Source: Flavobacteriales bacterium (GTDB taxonomy: Bacteria; Bacteroidota; Bacteroidia; Flavobacteriales_F; PHOS-HE28). Taken from it: a stretch of DNA of 64,000 nucleotides. Numbering within the stretch: position 1 is the stretch's first letter; each line of letters starts with the position of its first letter. The DNA lies in assembly GCA_016719225.1 (NCBI GenBank), contig JADKAN010000004.1, positions 372,001-436,000 on the forward strand, in the 5' to 3' direction. Both the position numbers and the translations under genes were made by a program. This document shows, in pieces, positions 8,172-15,345 of the stretch. The notes below the pieces were generated by a model. The model saw nothing but the letters and a program-made list of their open reading frames with translations, did not search any database and was not told the origin of the DNA.

Positions 8172-9968
8172 CTACTCCTTCACGAAAGTGCGCATTTGGG
8201 CCTTCCCGTCCTCAAGCACTCGGACCATGTACACGCCAGCGGCCAATCGGGCCACGTCCAGCACAGTGCTGGTACCAGTGGTTTTCTGCTCCTGCACGAT
8301 GGACCCTTGCGCATTCAGTACGGTGATCTTGCCCTGGGTACCGATGCCGGGAACCACCAAGTTGAGCAAGCCGGTGGCAGGGTTCGGGAATAGGCGTAGG
8401 CCGCGGTCCTTGGCAGCGTAGGCTGCTATAGCGGTGGGGAGCTCGCTGCAATCATAGCCGTCGCCGAGCAGACCGGGGATGGTTTGGGCGAAGGCACGAA
8501 GGGTGTCGGTGCGCAAGTTCAGGGCTTCCACCCGCGCATTGGCACCGGAGGTGATGGGGCGCGCGTACACGTAAGCCACTACGATCTCCTGTTCATCACC
8601 GGGCTCGAATGAGAATGGCCCCATGGACGCGAAACCGCGTTGATCGGTCGGCACAAAACCAGCGCTGGCTTGCGTCCATGCGGGTTTTGGGATGCCGCCG
8701 GTGCCGATCCCCATTGGATCCGAGTCTCCGGGATATGCAAAGCGAGCGGGGATCGAATCCGTGCCCGGATTGTAGCCCGAGCCTCCGTAGGTCTGTGCTG
8801 TTCCGTCGCCCCATTCACCGCGCATGTAGCGGTAGTATTCAATAGCCTGGTCTGGATCGCCGGTGGGGCCTCCGCTGTTGGCGAAAAACCCGAAATGGCC
8901 CATTCCCAAGCGTTCGTTATCCGCAATGCCATCGTTGAATCCTGTGCCATTATAACCGGGGAGCGCGTTGATCTGGGTGTTATCGGTACCGTCGGCATCC
9001 ATCAGCGGACCTTTCAGGATCACTACGCCAAAGGCCGGTGAGGGATTGCCGTAGCCTTGGTGTCCCATGCAATTTTCGTCATCATCGTCACCGTTCAATA
9101 CAAAGTACAGGTTCCGGCCCACATCGCATTGGATGTAGTCGTCATTGGGGCACCCCAGATCGAAATCGTCGAACAGGCCGATGTAGACTTGGTGAAGTGA
9201 AAGGGTTCCTCGATTGATGAGCTTATACCGCACAAAGACGCTCTGGTTCACCGCCGGCTCATTGCTGGAGTAGGCGAAGGGCGTCATCTGTACTTCAACG
9301 CCGATGGGCAGGCCGCCGCTTTCGGTGTGCGGGGCGAGGTTGTCGTTGTAAATGGTGAACAGCGCTTGGTCGCCGGGGAAGCAAGGGGCGTCGCCGCTGT
9401 CGGGGTTGTAGTTGCCGTCGTGGTCGAAATCATAGAAATCGGCCAGGTTGTAGTCTTGGCCCAAGTTCAGATCTCCGTGTGCGGGCCATTGGTAAAAGGA
9501 GGCAGGAACCGTGTAGCCCGCATACTCGGCCTCGGCATCGCAATCAGGGTCGGCCAAGCAATTGAAGTAGCCGATCTGACGCTCCACGTCCGTACGGTCC
9601 ACCTTTTGCACCACATCATATTGTACCGATGTTTGTTGGGAGATGGACCCATTCGTTCCCAGCGGCCCAGGGAAAAAGTCTAGACCCAACTGCTCAAAGC
9701 GCTCCCCTGCAAAATGCAAAATGCTGTCCGGTGACAATCCTCCGATCCACAGACCACCTGCAAATAGTGGGGAGGGCCCGGTATTGGCCGGAGTGCGGGG
9801 TACGAAGTAGTTGGGTGAGCCCAACGCCGTGTTCTCGCTGATAAGCCCGTTCGAACGGAACTCCGCATACACGTTGTTCACATCCAACGCGCCAACAGCG
9901 TATTGTGCTTGCAGCGATGGAGAAGCTGCGATGGCTGCAAGAAGTACGAAAGTGTATCCGTGTTCCAT
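8172..9968 (-). CDS. T9SS-secreted protein with C-terminal sorting domain
   Basis: A 598-residue extracellular protein. MEHGYTFVLLAAIAASPSLQAQ is a signal peptide. The C-terminal 75 or so residues form a type A T9SS sorting domain: LRLFPNPATGLLNLV, then VLNAQGSIV, AAGVYMVRVLEDGK and the end RTFVKE. The body is rich in Asp, Gly and Asn (for example GDDDDENCMG, DFYDFDHDGNYNPDSGD), suggesting calcium-binding or secreted beta structure, with no enzyme motif recognised. I remember similar long proteins in Flavobacteriales without assigned function. A longer start at 9998 is possible, but the -7 box at 9996-10003 would then fall inside the gene, so 9968 is chosen. Confidence 0.85.
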   Translation of the reverse strand: MEHGYTFVLLAAIAASPSLQAQYAVGALDVNNVYAEFRSNGLISENTALGSPNYFVPRTPANTGPSPLFAGGLWIGGLSPDSILHFAGERFEQLGLDFFPGPLGTNGSISQQTSVQYDVVQKVDRTDVERQIGYFNCLADPDCDAEAEYAGYTVPASFYQWPAHGDLNLGQDYNLADFYDFDHDGNYNPDSGDAPCFPGDQALFTIYNDNLAPHTESGGLPIGVEVQMTPFAYSSNEPAVNQSVFVRYKLINRGTLSLHQVYIGLFDDFDLGCPNDDYIQCDVGRNLYFVLNGDDDDENCMGHQGYGNPSPAFGVVILKGPLMDADGTDNTQINALPGYNGTGFNDGIADNERLGMGHFGFFANSGGPTGDPDQAIEYYRYMRGEWGDGTAQTYGGSGYNPGTDSIPARFAYPGDSDPMGIGTGGIPKPAWTQASAGFVPTDQRGFASMGPFSFEPGDEQEIVVAYVYARPITSGANARVEALNLRTDTLRAFAQTIPGLLGDGYDCSELPTAIAAYAAKDRGLRLFPNPATGLLNLVVPGIGTQGKITVLNAQGSIVQEQKTTGTSTVLDVARLAAGVYMVRVLEDGKAQMRTFVKE

Positions 9969-9995
9969 GGCTATTGGGGTTTTGGTCTTCAACCG

Positions 9996-10003
9996 CAAAC
10001 CTA
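9996..10003 (-). promoter_or_regulatory. -7 box of the 598-aa T9SS gene
   Basis: On the minus strand this reads TAGGTTTG, matching TAnnTTTG, 28 bases before the ATG at 9968. No convincing -33 TTG at the right distance. The rest of 10004-10279 shows no gene. Confidence 0.45.
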
Positions 10004-10279
10004 TGATCGATCAATGGGGTCGGGGTCGAAGAAAGCAGCATCGGTCGTTTGCATCACCGCAACGGCAATGAAGAACCAAGGAAGCCAGGTCAACGCAATG
10101 TCCGTGAACGATTACGCGCTCCGGGCTAGGTCCAACCAGTGGGAACTTTGGAACCGCATGGTCCTCTCACTCCCGCAGACCTGCCCGTGAGAGACCCTGC
10201 ACGCGAGGAAGCGTGGAACGTCCTACCGCAGGGTAACCGAGATGGATGACTGCGGGAATTATCGGGACTCTCGATCGCA

Positions 10280-11821
10280 CTACAACTTCCCCAGCAACCC
10301 GCGCATATCCACCTTCGCGCTCACCACCTTGCTGAGCTCTGCGATCTTCACGCGCTCTTGTTGCATGGTGTCGCGGTCGCGGATGGTGACCGCATCATCC
10401 GTGAGCGTGTCGTGGTCCACCGTGATGCAGTAGGGTGTGCCGATGGCGTCCTGTCTGCGGTAGCGTTTGCCGATGCTGTCCTTATCGTCGTACTGGCAAT
10501 TGTGGTCCAGCTTCAGGCTGTCGATGATGGCGCGTGCTTTCTCTGGCAGGCCATCCTTCTTGATCAGGGGTAGCACGGCGATCTTCACCGGGGCCAACGG
10601 CGCAGGGATGCGCAACACCACGCGCTCTTCGCCATTCTCCAATTTCTCTTCTTGGTAGGCTGCGCTCAACACGGCTAGGAACATGCGGTCCAATCCGATC
10701 GAGGTTTCCACCACGTAGGGCACGTAGCTCTCGTTGGTCTCGCTGTCGAAGTAGCGCAGCTTCTTACCGCTGAATTCCTCGTGCTGCTTCAGGTCGAAAT
10801 CGGTGCGGCTGTGGATGCCTTCGAGCTCTTTGAAGCCCATGGGGAACTTGAACTCGATGTCGCTCGCGGCATTGGCGTAGTGCGCCAACTTGATGTGGTC
10901 GTGGAAGCGGTAGTTCTCTTCCGGCATGCCGAGCGCCTTGTGCCATGCGATGCGCTTCGCCTTCCAGCTTTCGTACCACTCCATTTCGGTACCGGGCTTC
11001 ACGAAGAACTGCATCTCCATCTGTTCGAACTCGCGCATGCGGAACACGAATTGCCGCGCGACGATCTCGTTGCGGAAGGCCTTTCCGGTCTGTGCGATAC
11101 CGAAGGGGATCTTCATCCGTGCGCTCTTCTGCACGTTGAGGAAGTTCACGAAAATGCCCTGTGCCGTTTCGGGCCGCAGGTAGATCGTGCTGCTCTCGCC
11201 GCTCACGCTGCCGAGCTCGGTGGCGAACATCAGGTTGAACTGGCGCACCTCGGTCCAGTTGGCGGTGCCGCTCATGGGGCACTTGATCTCCTCGTCGATG
11301 ATGAGCTGGCGCACGGCCTCCAGGTCGTTGGCTTCCAGCGCGGTCTTCATGCGTCCCTCCACCGCGTCGATGCGATCCTGAGCGCGCTTCACGTTGGGGT
11401 TTGTGGCGCGGAACTGCACTTCGTCGAAGCCTTCGGCGAAACGCTTCTTGCCCTTCTCCACCTCCTTGGCGATCTTGTCCTCGTACTTGGCGATGTGCTC
11501 TTCCAACAGCACGTCGGCGCGGTAGCGCTTCTTGCTGTCCTTGTTGTCGATCAAGGGATCGTTGAAGGCGTCCACGTGGCCGCTGGCCTTCCACACCGTG
11601 GGGTGCATGAAGATGGCGGCGTCCAAGCCCACGATGTTGGCGTTGAGCCGGGTCATCGCTTCCCACCAGTAGCGGCGGATGTTGTTCTTCAATTCCACGC
11701 CGTAAGGACCGTAGTCGTAGGTGGCGCTCAGGCCGTCGTAGATCTCGCTGCTGGGGAACACGAATCCATATTCCTTGGCGTGTCCGATAAGGGTCTTCAG
11801 GCGGTCTTCTTGATTGCTCAT
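10280..11821 (-). CDS. glyS: Glycine--tRNA ligase (single-chain, alpha2 type)
   Basis: A 513-residue class II synthetase of the eukaryote/archaea-like dimeric GlyRS type used by Bacteroidota, charging tRNA-Gly in the cytoplasm. The N-terminus has YDYGPYGVELKNNIRRYWWEAM, diagnostic of this type; then FMHPTVWKASGHVDAFNDPLID, RPETAQGIFVNF (motif 2 region), and a C-terminal anticodon-binding domain (VKIAVLPLIKKDGLPEKARAI onward). It also has the zinc-region insertion found in many bacterial forms, although only one Cys (EIKCPMSGT) is visible there. It appears monocistronic; upstream is the four-helix-bundle cassette. Confidence 0.96.
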   Translation of the reverse strand: MSNQEDRLKTLIGHAKEYGFVFPSSEIYDGLSATYDYGPYGVELKNNIRRYWWEAMTRLNANIVGLDAAIFMHPTVWKASGHVDAFNDPLIDNKDSKKRYRADVLLEEHIAKYEDKIAKEVEKGKKRFAEGFDEVQFRATNPNVKRAQDRIDAVEGRMKTALEANDLEAVRQLIIDEEIKCPMSGTANWTEVRQFNLMFATELGSVSGESSTIYLRPETAQGIFVNFLNVQKSARMKIPFGIAQTGKAFRNEIVARQFVFRMREFEQMEMQFFVKPGTEMEWYESWKAKRIAWHKALGMPEENYRFHDHIKLAHYANAASDIEFKFPMGFKELEGIHSRTDFDLKQHEEFSGKKLRYFDSETNESYVPYVVETSIGLDRMFLAVLSAAYQEEKLENGEERVVLRIPAPLAPVKIAVLPLIKKDGLPEKARAIIDSLKLDHNCQYDDKDSIGKRYRRQDAIGTPYCITVDHDTLTDDAVTIRDRDTMQQERVKIAELSKVVSAKVDMRGLLGKL

Positions 11822-11903
11822 GGTCGTGTGCGATCGCTCTGGAAATCTTCAGCGTCGCGAGGGGGCAAAGATGGTAATGCGAGGGCAATCTTGATGCTTC
11901 GAT

Positions 11904-11920
11904 CCACAAGCCATAAGCTT
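11904..11920 (+). repeat. Left 17-bp inverted repeat of the four-helix-bundle cassette
   Basis: CCACAAGCCATAAGCTT; its exact reverse complement is at 12351-12367. The similarity continues imperfectly inward on both sides (AGCCTCAAGCTTTAAGCC versus GGCTTTGAGCTTGTGGCT). Confidence 0.85.
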
Positions 11921-11953
11921 TTAGCCTCAAGCTTTAAGCCTGACTTTCGGAGA

Positions 11954-12307
11954 TCAAGGTTGGAGCATGGACATGAAGCTTTGGAGCATTTTTTGGACTT
12001 CTTCAACCGCGAGCAAGATCTGTTCGGCTTCCTTTTTTGGGGCCCATTTTCTGCGGAGCAATACGAGTGTTTGCGTTTCAAGCTCAAAGGCGGAACCCAG
12101 CGACATTTCCATGAAACGGTGTTTGTCCTTTTCACTTCTGCGTGAATTGCCCTCGGCGATGTTGGAGACAATGGAGACCGCCGCACGAGTGGACTGGCCT
12201 TTCAAGTCGGAAACCTTTTGCCAAGGTAGTTCTTCGTACATGTCGAACACAAGGTCGGTGATGTCCATTGACTTTTGCCAGATGAGCAGTTTTTTGAAGT
12301 TTTTCAT
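11954..12307 (-). CDS. Four helix bundle protein (23S rRNA intervening-sequence / S23 family)
   Basis: A 117-residue all-helical protein beginning MKNFKKLLIWQKSMDI. The phrases LIWQKSMD, SDLKGQSTRAAVSIVSNIAEG and FMEMSLGSAFELETQ are the signature of the four-helix-bundle family first found as ORFs in 23S rRNA intervening sequences, related to the Avd protein of diversity-generating retroelements. Function is unknown. No reverse transcriptase or variable repeat is seen nearby, so this is a stand-alone copy. It is enclosed by a 17-bp perfect inverted repeat, suggesting acquisition as a small cassette. Confidence 0.9.
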   Translation of the reverse strand: MKNFKKLLIWQKSMDITDLVFDMYEELPWQKVSDLKGQSTRAAVSIVSNIAEGNSRRSEKDKHRFMEMSLGSAFELETQTLVLLRRKWAPKKEAEQILLAVEEVQKMLQSFMSMLQP

Positions 12308-12350
12308 GGTTGCTTGCTTTTCGGGAAGGTATTTGGTTTTAGTGAAGCCT

Positions 12351-12367
12351 AAGCTTATGGCTTGTGG
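12351..12367 (-). repeat. Right 17-bp inverted repeat of the four-helix-bundle cassette
   Basis: AAGCTTATGGCTTGTGG, exact reverse complement of 11904-11920, on the other side of the gene. Confidence 0.85.
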
Positions 12368-12447
12368 CTTTGAGCTTGTGGCTTAAACAGAAGCTCAGCA
12401 ATGCAAGAACGTCAAGGCCAAGTGCCCTTCACTATCTTTGCGGAACA

Positions 12448-12698
12448 ATGAAACAGGAGACCTTCGAGGTTGACGTTACAAGCAAAGAAGCCAAAGCGCT
12501 CTTGAAGCAACTTCAGGCTTTGGGTGTTATTTCGCTTCGCCCCAAAAAAGTGCGCGGTCTTGCTGAGGTTGTCAAGGACATTCAAACTCGCGCAGCAAAC
12601 TTCCACCGATCACCGAAGAGGAGATCATGGCCGAGGTGAAGGCCGTCCGTAAGCAACGCAGCCATGCCGCCTCGCGCAAGCCACAGGCCCGTCGTTGA
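12448..12698 (+). pseudogene. Antitoxin-like gene, frameshifted
   Basis: Starts MKQETFEVDVTSKEAKALLKQL and reads in frame to about 12597 (KDIQTRAA). The open frame then goes off, but shifting by one base continues KLPPITEEEIMAEVKAVR and on to the stop at 12696-12698. 'LPPITEEEI-AEVKAVR' is typical of the short antitoxins encoded just before COG1569-type PIN toxins. One A missing from the AAA run near 12595 would restore a single 83-aa protein, so a sequencing indel is as likely as a real mutation. Expected role: bind and neutralise the PIN toxin that overlaps its 3' end. Confidence 0.65.
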
Positions 12699-12872
12699 TA
12701 CCAACGTGCTAATTGGCCCCTCGATGCCCGGGGGGGGGGGGGGGGATAAAAAGGGGGGGGGGCGGGCCCGCCCTGGGGTTTCCCCCCCAAAAGGGTGGGC
12801 GGACTCCGGGGGAGACCTCTTAAGAATACGCGCATTATCACCCCAGCCGAATTCTTGCAACTCAACCAATGA
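12664..12872 (+). pseudogene. PIN-domain toxin (COG1569-like), interior lost in poly-G junk
   Basis: From ATG 12664 the frame reads ...HRPVVDTNVLI, the first Asp-containing strand of PIN-domain ribonucleases. The sequence then turns into poly-G and low-complexity DNA (12715-12818). After it, frame 12819-12872 gives LKNTRIITPAEFL and a stop; TPAEFL is the usual C-terminus of this toxin family. About 100 internal residues, including the remaining acidic active-site residues, are missing, and the two ends are in different frames. This looks like an assembly or consensus failure inside a genuine toxin gene; the overlap with the antitoxin 3' end fits a TA operon. Confidence 0.6.
12730..12762. other. 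Poly-G low-complexity tract
   Basis: Sixteen consecutive G (12730-12745), ATAAAAA, then ten G (12753-12762), followed by C-rich runs to about 12810. It interrupts the PIN toxin. A similar tract occurs at 48063-48091; both look like artefacts and not genomic sequence. Confidence 0.8.
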
Positions 12873-12886
12873 TCCTTCATTCTGCA

Positions 12887-12923
12887 TTTCTCCGTGTCTC
12901 CGTGTCTCTGTGGTAAAATCTTC
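12887..12923 (+). repeat. Left copy of 'ctccgtg' inverted repeat
   Basis: A 37-base element containing CTCCGTGTCTCCGTGTCTCT followed by GTGGTAAAATC. An imperfect inverted copy is at 13525-13561, on the other side of the DUF3109 gene. Confidence 0.75.
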
Positions 12924-12940
12924 TCCCTCTCTCTACCTCA

Positions 12941-13525
12941 ATGATCGAACACCGTGGCACCCTCATCAGCGAGGAACTTTTCGAGAAGCGCTTCGTGTGC
13001 GACCTCAGTGCCTGCAAAGGCGCCTGCTGCGAGGTGGGCGATAGTGGCGCGCCTTTGGAACCCGAAGAGGCGAAGCTGATCGCGAAGCACTACGCCGCCA
13101 TCGAGCCTTACATGACCCAGCGCGGCAAGAAGGCCGTGAAGGACCAAGGTGCCACCAGCGTGGTGGACATGGACGGTGAGCTCGTAACGCCGATCGTGCA
13201 GGAGTATGCCGAATGCGTTTATGCGAAGAAGGACATGAAGGGCATTTGGATGTGCGGCATCGAACAGGCCTTCAACGACGGTGAGATCCCGTTCAACAAG
13301 CCGAAAAGCTGCCATCTGTATCCCATCCGCGTGGAGAAGCTGAAGTACCACGACGGCCTGAACTACAACACCTGGGATATTTGCGCGCCAGCCTGTGCCT
13401 GCGGTGCGAAGTTGGACGTGCCGGTGTTCCGTTTCCTGAAAGGAGCGTTGACGCGCGTGTACGGTGCGGAGTGGTACGACGAGCTGGAGGTGATCTATGC
13501 GGAGAGGGTGAAAGAGAAAGCATAG
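12941..13525 (+). CDS. DUF3109 family protein (Cys-rich)
   Basis: A 194-residue cytoplasmic protein. Cysteine clusters are evident: CDLSACKGACC (about residues 20-30), CGIEQAF, KPKSCHLYP, and CAPACACG near 146-153. This is the pattern of DUF3109, a Bacteroidota family related to the YkgJ-type cysteine cluster proteins, where the cysteines probably bind zinc or an Fe-S cluster. No enzymatic role is known. It is bracketed by 37-base imperfect inverted repeats starting 54 bases upstream and ending 36 bases past the stop. Confidence 0.85.
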   Translation: MIEHRGTLISEELFEKRFVCDLSACKGACCEVGDSGAPLEPEEAKLIAKHYAAIEPYMTQRGKKAVKDQGATSVVDMDGELVTPIVQEYAECVYAKKDMKGIWMCGIEQAFNDGEIPFNKPKSCHLYPIRVEKLKYHDGLNYNTWDICAPACACGAKLDVPVFRFLKGALTRVYGAEWYDELEVIYAERVKEKA

Positions 13526-13561
13526 ATCTTTTCGCCACAGGGACACGGAGGCACGGAGAAG
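13525..13561 (-). repeat. Right copy of 'ctccgtg' inverted repeat
   Basis: Reverse complement reads CTTCTCCGTGCCTCCGTGTC then CCTGTGGCGAAAAGATC, matching 12887-12923 at most positions. It begins at the stop codon of the DUF3109 gene. Confidence 0.75.
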
Positions 13562-14063
13562 TCGAGCAACGGTGATCTGTTGGACAAGGTCGGGGCGGCT
13601 TCGTTATCAGGGACTGTTCGGACGCGTCGCAGAACAGATCCCACACCGCAGTTTACACCCTTCATCGGGGACCCTGAGCAAGAAGACGAAAGGAAGACCA
13701 GAAGATCTCGGCTTGCCAGCACAACTTGTTGAAGGAACGCAACGAGTGCCAACGGAAAGCCGCAACCAGCGGCACTTCCAGCCTGTCGGCTCCATATCCG
13801 CCGCGCCCGGTAACACATTCCCGGATCGTTGATGGTTCGTGAAAAATTTTGCTTGGAACTTTGGAAAATGGATCCATCCCACGATCCACGCGCCTTAGCG
13901 GTCCGTGTTAAGAACTTGGGATAAAAGCACAGGTCGTTCAGCGCGTGTTTGGTCACCTTTGTCAACCCCGGATGGCCCTTCATCGTCCACTCAGGGGAAA
14001 TGCCGAAAAGCACGCGAACGATCCAACCACGCAAGCCGTTCATCTTATAAGACATCCACAAAC
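13562..14063. other. Intergenic region before nrdB
   Basis: About 500 bases with no credible gene. A 195-residue minus-strand open frame here is rich in Arg/Ser/Cys and resembles nothing. The region must hold the nrdB promoter, but no clear TAnnTTTG box was found close to 14064. Confidence 0.5.
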
Positions 14064-15113
14064 ATGCACGAACAGGACGCAAGGACGGTCACCGCGCAAA
14101 CACAGCTCTCCATGGACAAGCAACTCACCTCCGATGCTTTCTCCAACGAGCCGCTGCTGAGCGAGAACAAGGACCGCTTCGTCCTCTTTCCCATCCAGCA
14201 CAACGACATCTGGCAGTTCTATAAGAAGCACGAGGCCAGCTTCTGGACCGCCGAGGAGATCGACATGAGCGCCGACCTCGTGGACTGGAGCGACAAGCTG
14301 AACGAGGACGAGCGCTTTTTCATCAAGCACGTGCTAGCCTTCTTCGCTGCGAGCGATGGCATCGTGAACGAGAACCTCGCGGAGAATTTTCTTCACGAAG
14401 TGCAATACACGGAGGCGCGTTTCTTCTACGGCTTCCAGATCGCCATCGAGAACATCCACAGCGAGACCTACAGCCTGCTGATCGACACCTATATCAAGGA
14501 CACCTTCGAGAAGGACAAGCTCTTCCGCGCCATCGACACCATGGACTGCGTGAAGAAGAAGGCCGACTGGGCCCTCAGCTGGATCGACAAGGGCAATTTC
14601 GCGGAACGCCTCGTGGCCTTCGCCGCCGTGGAAGGCATTTTCTTCAGCGGCAGCTTCTGCAGCTTGTTCTGGTTGAAGAAGCGCGGTCTGATGCCCGGCC
14701 TCACCTTCAGCAACGAGCTGATCAGCCGTGACGAGGGACTGCATTGCGACTTCGCGTGTCTGCTCTACACCAAGCACCTCAAGGGCAAGCTGAGCAAGAA
14801 GACCGTGGAGAAGATCATCACCGATGCGGTGGAGATCGAGAAGGAATTCGTGACCGATGCGCTGCCCGTGAACCTCATCGGCATGAATGCCAAGCTGATG
14901 CAGCAGTACATCGAATTCGTCGCCGACCGCCTGCTGGTGGAGCTGGGTAACGAGAAGGTGTACAACGCCACCAACCCGTTCGACTTCATGGAGATGATCA
15001 GCCTGCAAGGGAAGACCAACTTCTTCGAGAAGCGCGTGGGCGAGTACCAGAAGGCCGGTGTGATGAACACCAACAAGGAGGGCAACAAATTCTCCTTGGA
15101 CGCGGATTTTTAA
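14064..15113 (+). CDS. nrdB: Ribonucleotide reductase small subunit (class I R2)
   Basis: A 349-residue R2 protein that holds the diiron (or dimetal) cofactor and generates the radical used by NrdA to reduce ribonucleotides. Visible hallmarks: FWTAEEIDMSADLVDW, NEDERFFIKHVLAFFAASDGIVNENL, FLHEVQYTEARFFYGFQIAIENIHSETY (metal-ligand Glu and His residues), and NELISRDEGLHCDFACLLY. Starts at 14064 (MHEQDARTV) or 14112 (MDKQLTSD) are both possible. The gene order nrdB then nrdA is the reverse of the E. coli order; 232 bases with two palindromes separate them. Confidence 0.95.
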   Translation: MHEQDARTVTAQTQLSMDKQLTSDAFSNEPLLSENKDRFVLFPIQHNDIWQFYKKHEASFWTAEEIDMSADLVDWSDKLNEDERFFIKHVLAFFAASDGIVNENLAENFLHEVQYTEARFFYGFQIAIENIHSETYSLLIDTYIKDTFEKDKLFRAIDTMDCVKKKADWALSWIDKGNFAERLVAFAAVEGIFFSGSFCSLFWLKKRGLMPGLTFSNELISRDEGLHCDFACLLYTKHLKGKLSKKTVEKIITDAVEIEKEFVTDALPVNLIGMNAKLMQQYIEFVADRLLVELGNEKVYNATNPFDFMEMISLQGKTNFFEKRVGEYQKAGVMNTNKEGNKFSLDADF

Positions 15114-15247
15114 GGAGAATGCCAAGGGCCTGACCGAGAGGAACTAATCCCCCGGTCGCCCGACAAGTGAACAACCGGCCGTTGAAGAACAGCCGACCGA
15201 TAGACTGACCACAAGACCCAAGACGTGTGATCTTGGGGACGATGTAA

Positions 15248-15267
15248 GGGCGGAAGATCTTCCGCCC
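15248..15267. repeat. 20-bp perfect palindrome, copy 1
   Basis: GGGCGGAAGATCTTCCGCCC, its own reverse complement, preceded by GTAA. An identical copy lies 59 bases downstream, and a half-copy (GTAAGGGCGGGAGC) sits between them at about 15279-15292. Confidence 0.9.
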
Positions 15268-15306
15268 GGAAGAAACAAGTAAGGGCGGGAGCCATAACGA
15301 ACGTAA

Positions 15307-15326
15307 GGGCGGAAGATCTTCCGCCC
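15307..15326. repeat. 20-bp perfect palindrome, copy 2
   Basis: Second copy of GGGCGGAAGATCTTCCGCCC, ending 19 bases before the nrdA start, again preceded by GTAA. It could be an operator, an RNA hairpin in the nrdBA leader, or a dispersed repeat. It does not match the AT-rich NrdR box. Confidence 0.9.
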
Positions 15327-15345
15327 AAAAACAACAAGAACAAGC

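Noticed and set aside
11954..12307. Diversity-generating retroelement (Avd-like gene)
   Set aside because: The four-helix protein resembles Avd, but no reverse transcriptase, template repeat or variable repeat was found nearby.
12730..12762. G-quadruplex or biological homopolymer
   Set aside because: It interrupts a recognisable toxin gene and recurs at 48063 inside moaE; a technical artefact is the simpler explanation.
13495..14082. 195-residue minus-strand ORF before nrdB
   Set aside because: Arg/Ser/Cys-rich with no domain or repeat, overlapping a dispersed repeat and the end of the DUF3109 gene.
15248..15326. NrdR boxes upstream of nrdA
   Set aside because: NrdR boxes are AT-rich 16-mers (ACACwATATATwGTGT type); these palindromes are GC-rich and 20 bp.
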